Shown piece after piece: positions 20,644 to 23,724 of a stretch of DNA of 23,724 nt. Position 1 is the first letter of the stretch; every line of letters begins with the position of its first letter. The stretch spans positions 1 to 23,724 of the IMG/VR virus record IMGVR_UViG_3300046313_000316. One strand, given 5' to 3'. The notes under the pieces were generated by a model. The model had not been told where the DNA came from. It saw only the letters and a list, made by a program, of their open reading frames with translations, and did not search any database. The DNA is from a virus. The position numbers and the translations under genes were made by a program.

Positions 20644-20850
20644 ATGAGTTGGGGTGCTTTACCTTGGTGGGTTTATGAGGTACAATACGAACGACACCAA
20701 GCGGAAATACTAGGTGGGATGCACCAAGAAATATCTAGTGGGTATATGCGCTCTCTACCTGAGCATGTTGTTAGTATCCAAAAGTACTGCATAGATAATC
20801 CCTCAGATAAAGTACTTAAACAGCTTGGTTGGGATTCTCTAACTGGATAA
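20644..20850 (+). CDS. Hypothetical protein (68 aa)
   Basis: MSWGALPWWVYEVQYERHQA... Its TAAATG junction with the previous gene means the start directly follows the stop. Trp/Tyr-rich N terminus, then a helix-rich region ending LKQLGWDSLTG. As partner of the DUF2384-like gene it could be a matching effector, but it does not resemble RES, HEPN or other toxin families I know. Confidence 0.6.
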   Translation: MSWGALPWWVYEVQYERHQAEILGGMHQEISSGYMRSLPEHVVSIQKYCIDNPSDKVLKQLGWDSLTG

Positions 20851-20875
20851 GATTTTGGAATAAAAGGAAAATACC

Positions 20876-20887
20876 ATGAAAAAGTAA
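20876..20887 (+). other. Three-codon mini-ORF (MKK, stop) ahead of SSB
   Basis: AAAAGGAAAATACC is followed by ATGAAAAAGTAA. The true SSB gene begins ATGAAAAAGATC 130 bases later with its own AAAGGA, so this looks like a duplicated SSB start region or a leader peptide. Confidence 0.4.
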
Positions 20888-20915
20888 TTGAAATAACTAA
20901 GAAATGTGCTACAAT
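20888..20915 (+). promoter_or_regulatory. Sigma70-like promoter for SSB
   Basis: TTGAAA (20888-20893), 16 bases, TACAAT (20910-20915), about 90 bases before the SSB start. The best -35/-10 pair on the right arm. The leader (20921-21005) has several short repeats but no strong hairpin. Confidence 0.6.
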
Positions 20916-21005
20916 ACAACTTCTGAAGAATAGATCAACAGATAAGCAAACCGCAACCACCGCTGATTAAACATAAACATCAGCACTAAGATAAAGGAAC
21001 ACACA

Positions 21006-21671
21006 ATGAAAAAGATCGAAGGCACTTTGGTATATGTCCGCATGAATGAGCCACAAAAAGCATATGTTAAACCCGGTACACCTCAGAAACCAGATGAGTG
21101 GAAAGCATCAGTTGTAGTAACTGACAAATCTGTAATTAAAGCATATCGTCAGTTCGCTAAAGAGTTAGACACGCTAGTATCCGTAAAGGAAATAGAAGCA
21201 GGTGATTTTGAAGCTGAGTTCAAGTGCCCACTACCAGAAGGTGCAGGTGATGAGGTATGGGTTGTTACCCTACGTAAATCAACTGAACTAGGTAAGACAG
21301 GTGAGCCAGTACCTGATAAGTATAAACCTCGTGTATATGAGCAAGTTCAAACAGATAGTGGCACTATCCGTAAGGATATTACATACACCAAAGAAGTAGG
21401 TAATGGTTCTAAAGGTGCTTTGAGTATTGAAGTATTCACTAAGACTAATGGTACTGGTACGTTGTATCTAAAGAATTGCTTGGTTACTGACTTGGTTGAA
21501 TACGAGCGCAAAAGTCTAGAAAATGATGGTGGTGAATTTGATGACGAGGATGACGCTCCAGCAGCTAAATCAGCGCCAGCTAAGAAAGCTGCTACGACCT
21601 CTAAAGCACCAGCAAAAGCCAAGGCTAAAGTGCAGGATGATTTTGCTGATGATGAGTCGCTTCCGTTTTGA
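21006..21671 (+). CDS. Single-stranded DNA-binding protein, T7 gp2.5-like
   Basis: A 221-residue protein. Residues ~1-165 have the beta-rich OB-fold character of phage SSBs (KKIEGTLVYVRMNEPQKAYV, KASVVVTDKSVIKAYRQF, WVVTLRKSTELGKTGEPVPDKYKPRVYEQV, GSKGALSIEVFTKTNGTGTLYLKNCLVTDLVEYE). A flexible Ala/Lys linker (AAKSAPAKKAATTSKAPAKA) follows, then an acidic tip DDFADDESLPF, like bacterial SSB tails that bind partner proteins. It coats single strands at the fork. AAAGGAACACACA precedes the ATG. Preceded by a TTGAAA-TACAAT promoter. Confidence 0.85.
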   Translation: MKKIEGTLVYVRMNEPQKAYVKPGTPQKPDEWKASVVVTDKSVIKAYRQFAKELDTLVSVKEIEAGDFEAEFKCPLPEGAGDEVWVVTLRKSTELGKTGEPVPDKYKPRVYEQVQTDSGTIRKDITYTKEVGNGSKGALSIEVFTKTNGTGTLYLKNCLVTDLVEYERKSLENDGGEFDDEDDAPAAKSAPAKKAATTSKAPAKAKAKVQDDFADDESLPF

Positions 21672-21673
21672 TG

Positions 21674-21679
21674 TATAAT
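21674..21679 (+). promoter_or_regulatory. -10 box (TATAAT) ahead of the structured non-coding stretch
   Basis: TGATGTATAATAAATTAGG begins at the SSB stop. It is the same TGTATAAT core as the left-arm cassette and the promoters at 22894 and 23380. It would transcribe the whole non-coding region and then the nucleotidyltransferase gene. Confidence 0.55.
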
Positions 21680-21680
21680 A

Positions 21681-21787
21681 AATTAGGTGTCCTGCTACCT
21701 TAATTGCAGAATTAAAAAGGCCTTTGCTGCGTTTGGGTTATTCAGGTTAGAAACAAGCTGACTGCTAGGAATAGACTAGCAAACTTT
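21681..21787 (+). ncRNA. Hairpin-rich leader of the non-coding stretch
   Basis: AATTAGGT (21681-21688) and ACCTTAATT (21697-21705) pair with one bulge. GCAG and CTGC (21706-21709, 21727-21730) close a loop with the palindrome AAAGGCCTTT. TGCTAG (21763-21768) and CTAGCA (21776-21781) form a 6-bp stem with a 7-base loop. No reading frame is convincing. Part of the same transcript as the tRNA-like element. Confidence 0.45.
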
Positions 21788-21789
21788 AT

Positions 21790-21877
21790 ATGCGGTGTCC
21801 CTTTACGATTCTTCTAAAATCGTGTCATTAAATAAAAGGATGAACGACAAGAGGTTTGATTCCTCCACCGCATTCCA
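21790..21877 (+). tRNA. tRNA-Arg(UCU)-like RNA without a D arm
   Basis: 88 bases. ATGCGGT (21790-21796) pairs perfectly with ACCGCAT (21867-21873), followed by T73 and an encoded CCA (21875-21877). Anticodon arm: CGATT, loop CTTCTAA, AATCG (21806-21822), with T33 and anticodon TCT, identical in the loop to normal tRNA-Arg(UCU). T arm: GAGG, TTTGATT, CCTC (21851-21865) with an A-C mismatch at the base. Only nine bases lie between the acceptor and anticodon stems, so there is no D arm. The 27-base variable region can pair TGTC with GACA. It may be a degraded tRNA, a decoy, or a tmRNA-like form. Confidence 0.5.
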
Positions 21878-21880
21878 TAA

Positions 21881-22015
21881 ATAATAGATAGTTGCACTAG
21901 GTACTTCTGCTGGTTAGTACTAATAAGCACTGCGGAACTGAGTATTCAGCGTTAAATATCGAAGCGCAGTTTTAAGGAGTTGTGTCTCCACTAACCTAGT
22001 GCAACTATCTATTAT
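21881..22015 (+). ncRNA. 135-base structured element closed by a perfect 22-bp inverted repeat
   Basis: Bases 21881-21902 and 21994-22015 are exact reverse complements (22 bp; core TAGTTGCACTAGGT). Inside lie TGCT...AGCA around a TTAGTACTAA palindrome (21908-21929), CTGCG...CGCAG (21930-21934, 21965-21969) enclosing CTGAGTATTCAG, and GGAG-TTGTGT-CTCC (21976-21989). This gives a multi-branch cloverleaf on a long stem. No T run follows, so it is not a simple terminator. An inverted-repeat mobile element is an alternative, but I see no target-site duplication. Confidence 0.6.
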
Positions 22016-22048
22016 CGTAATATCAAAATCAAATATAAAGGATTAATC

Positions 22049-22885
22049 TTGAAAAATATTCTAATTGGTTCTCGTGCATTGGATTACTGGATGGACTTAG
22101 GTATAGCACGTCCTGATAGCGATTGGGATGTAATTAGTGCAGAACCAATTGAAGGTACTGAATGGCACAAACCATCTATCCTGAATAACTCAAGTATTGA
22201 GCAGTACATTACAGCAGAGCACACAACAAAGCTAAATGGCGAGGTGTTATATGTTCCTCCACTGTGGGTACTGGCAGCTATCAAACGAAGCCACCTGCAC
22301 CGTTCTGAGGGCTTTGGTAAGCACATTACGCATTATCATAAGTACTTGCATAAGTACACCAAAGTACAGCATTCAATTCAGTACCCATTAGGTACTAACA
22401 TATCATCTTTATATCAACCCTTCATGCAAGAGCGCAGGAGACTTACGGAAATTGAGTACCCCCAGAGATACCCAAAACTAGATGTTACTGTAGAAGAGTT
22501 CTTTGATGATGCTGTACCTAAAAGGTTCAACCATGATTACTTGCATGAGTTAGTGCAGTACAATTCAAGTCCTATGTATAAAGCAATGCAGCGTGATAGT
22601 TCCAGAGCTATGTGCCACGAGGACTTATGGTTGGGGTTTACACATCAGCAGAAATTGCAATGCGTAGCAGAAGAAGTACAGGTGATTGCTTTAGAGAGAT
22701 TTATTATTCCAAGTAAAGGTAAATTCATGCTTGGGTTAGCATATAATAAAGCACTTGAAAAAGTATGCACTACTTTATGCTCTGGTTGGTTTAGGGAGTT
22801 CGCTATTGATAACTACCCAGAGCTATTGGATATGCTTGATAAAGAAAGATTAATTAAAGTGCTAAAGGTACTTCAAGTAATCTAA
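22049..22885 (+). CDS. Nucleotidyltransferase-fold protein
   Basis: A 278-residue protein with the Pol-beta nucleotidyltransferase signature at its very start: IGSRALDYW (Gly7-Ser8) then PDSDWDVI (Asp25 and Asp27), the metal-binding GS...DxD motif. Such enzymes add nucleotides to RNA, proteins or small molecules. The TTG start (AAAGGATTAATC before it) must be right, as the next Met, at residue 15, would remove the GS motif. Residues ~65-110 include VLYVPPLWVLAAIKRSHLHR; the rest is helical with no HEPN partner seen. It lies directly downstream of the tRNA-like and inverted-repeat RNAs. The substrate is unknown. Confidence 0.75.
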   Translation: MKNILIGSRALDYWMDLGIARPDSDWDVISAEPIEGTEWHKPSILNNSSIEQYITAEHTTKLNGEVLYVPPLWVLAAIKRSHLHRSEGFGKHITHYHKYLHKYTKVQHSIQYPLGTNISSLYQPFMQERRRLTEIEYPQRYPKLDVTVEEFFDDAVPKRFNHDYLHELVQYNSSPMYKAMQRDSSRAMCHEDLWLGFTHQQKLQCVAEEVQVIALERFIIPSKGKFMLGLAYNKALEKVCTTLCSGWFREFAIDNYPELLDMLDKERLIKVLKVLQVI

Positions 22886-22893
22886 TTTAGGTG

Positions 22894-22899
22894 TATAAT
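22894..22899 (+). promoter_or_regulatory. Promoter for the 137-aa gene
   Basis: AGGTGTATAATTCAATTCAG, the plus-strand form of the TGTATAATTCA cassette, 59 bases before the ATG. Confidence 0.6.
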
Positions 22900-22957
22900 T
22901 CAATTCAGAATGTAAATAATTCTAAGCGTAATAGTTTTAATGTAAAGGAGATATAAC

Positions 22958-23371
22958 ATGGTAAAACAAGCACACAAGAATCAACTTGAACTCGACCTAA
23001 AAGATGGGCAAGGAAGTCTACTAAAAGATGTAGAGGACTTATTGATTAGATCAGATGAGTATATAAAACGAGCACTATTTAATCAAGATTTCACCTCTGA
23101 GTTCCGTAAGTACGATAGCAATGAAGAGGTTGAATTTAAGTCAAAGCTACAACTGCTAGGTATTGATATGGTATCAGTTTACCATTACGGAGGTGAAGGC
23201 GAAGGAGAGCAATACTACACAGTATGGAAGTTCTCAAGAGATAAAGAAGAAGTCTACTTCAAGTTCAATGGGTACTATCAAAGTTACAATGGAAGTACTT
23301 ATGATGAGTACTTCCAAGTTGAACCAAAAGAAGTACAAGTAATTCAGTACGAACCAGTCATTAAGTATTAA
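22958..23371 (+). CDS. Hypothetical protein (137 aa)
   Basis: Unrecognised. TAAAGGAGATATAAC precedes the ATG. Basic head (MVKQAHKNQLELDLKD), then an acidic helical part, then a beta-rich Tyr-heavy part (YYTVWKFSRDKEEVYFKFNGYYQSYNGSTYDEYFQVEPKEVQVI). The second half is of the type seen in many phage orphans that copy a beta sheet. Single-gene unit with its own promoter. Confidence 0.7.
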   Translation: MVKQAHKNQLELDLKDGQGSLLKDVEDLLIRSDEYIKRALFNQDFTSEFRKYDSNEEVEFKSKLQLLGIDMVSVYHYGGEGEGEQYYTVWKFSRDKEEVYFKFNGYYQSYNGSTYDEYFQVEPKEVQVIQYEPVIKY

Positions 23372-23379
23372 AAGTACTG

Positions 23380-23385
23380 TATAAT
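23380..23385 (+). promoter_or_regulatory. Promoter for the 82-aa gene
   Basis: TACTGTATAATTAAACTTC, 41 bases before the ATG. The leader ends CAAAACGTAAAGGAATAAC, similar to the preceding leader AGCGTAATAGTTTTAATGTAAAGGAG. Confidence 0.6.
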
Positions 23386-23426
23386 TAAACTTCTCTGTAG
23401 TAATAATCAAAACGTAAAGGAATAAC

Positions 23427-23675
23427 ATGACACAAAATGAAACAAACCCAACATCACCTCAACTTACAGCAAAGCAACTAATGGATAAGCTAGTACCTAT
23501 CTTCATTGAGATGGAGGATTTAGAGTCCCAAGTTAAAGACCTAAAAGACGACATTGCAGATGATGTTGACTTCAGCGGTGTAGTAGCAATTGCTAAAGCT
23601 AAAGTTAAGGGTAAGGTTGGTAAGCTAGAGGAAAAAGCTCAGGCTACTCTAGATATGATTGAAGAACTTATTTAA
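23427..23675 (+). CDS. Small coiled-coil protein (82 aa)
   Basis: MTQNETNPTSPQLTAKQLMD then a helix with heptad character (KLVPIFIEMEDLESQVKDLKDDIADDVDF), a break (SGVVAIAKAKVKGK), and a second helix (KLEEKAQATLDMIEELI). It resembles small dsDNA-binding or replication-accessory proteins of phages in general layout only; I cannot name a family. TAAAGGAATAAC precedes the ATG. Confidence 0.65.
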   Translation: MTQNETNPTSPQLTAKQLMDKLVPIFIEMEDLESQVKDLKDDIADDVDFSGVVAIAKAKVKGKVGKLEEKAQATLDMIEELI

Positions 23676-23690
23676 TAAAAGGAGAAACAT

Positions 23691-23724
23691 ATGAATGCAA
23701 CTACAGGTAGTATTATTTTTATGG
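23691..23724 (+). CDS. Partial gene cut by the window edge
   Basis: MNATTGSIIFM and onward, after AAAAGGAGAAACAT, the same strong ribosome site as its neighbours. Only 11 codons are visible. It probably continues the right-arm operon. Confidence 0.6.
   Translation, partial: MNATTGSIIFM

Noticed and set aside
21840-21884. 14-codon frame MNDKRFDSSTAFHK after AAAAGG, recalling a tmRNA tag
   Set aside because: The AAAAGG touches the ATG, leaving no spacing, and the frame overlaps the T arm and acceptor of the tRNA-like element. The AND-type resemblance is weak and a tmRNA tag frame would not lie in the T arm.
1-23724. CRISPR array
   Set aside because: The only regular repeats are the contiguous 23-bp units at 1-150 (no spacers) and the short iterons at 11824-11890; neither has repeat-spacer structure.

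Overview
The window is a compact, AT-rich segment of a tailed double-stranded DNA phage (or a closely related prophage or plasmid-phage). It holds about 50 mostly tiny genes with ATGA-type overlaps and strong AAAGGAG-type ribosome sites. It also carries a T7 gp4-like primase-helicase, a DNA polymerase with 3'-5' exonuclease, a gp2.5-like single-stranded DNA-binding protein, ThyX and a dCMP-type deaminase. Several small ORFs belong to families I recognise from phages of Gram-negative bacteria (the HADLI..W.., GMTLRDYFAAKAMQ and MTEYCYSTDEENF types), which points to a proteobacterial host. No structural, packaging, integrase or portal genes are visible, and I cannot name the host or phage genus.

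Layout. (1) Bases 1-330 hold a 23-bp tandem array that runs off the left edge, followed by dispersed short direct repeats; I see no convincing gene there. (2) Bases 312-11755 are all on the minus strand: about 29 small genes. The leftmost ones (to ~7.7 kb) mostly stand as single genes or pairs, each behind a near-identical promoter-leader cassette (TGTATAATTCAnnCATC). Recognisable products are a DUF932 protein, two paralogous alanine-rich proteins with GCA/GCT repeat tails, a secreted SleB-like cell-wall hydrolase, an HU-like protein, ThyX and a Zn deaminase. (3) Bases 11756-12404 form a 650-bp divergent intergenic region with 23-24-bp iteron-like repeats, CTTAAG palindromes and an AT-rich hairpin: the likely control region and a candidate replication origin. 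(4) Bases 12405-23724 are all on the plus strand: a run of small accessory genes, then primase-helicase, a UUCG terminator, DNA polymerase, two small genes, SSB, a 377-bp non-coding stretch, a nucleotidyltransferase and small hypothetical genes.

How the genes work together. The right arm is a replication module: the helicase-primase opens DNA and lays primers, the polymerase extends and proofreads, and the SSB coats single strands. The deaminase (dCMP to dUMP) and ThyX (dUMP to dTMP) on the left arm would supply dTMP. The DUF932, HU-like and many hypothetical proteins probably act early in takeover of the host.

Most interesting part: the 377-bp gap at 21672-22048, between SSB and a nucleotidyltransferase. 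It contains an 88-nt tRNA-Arg(UCU)-like element with a 7-bp acceptor stem, an encoded CCA and no D arm. Next to it is a 135-bp element closed by a perfect 22-bp inverted repeat and containing several internal hairpins. I know of no described RNA that fits the second element.
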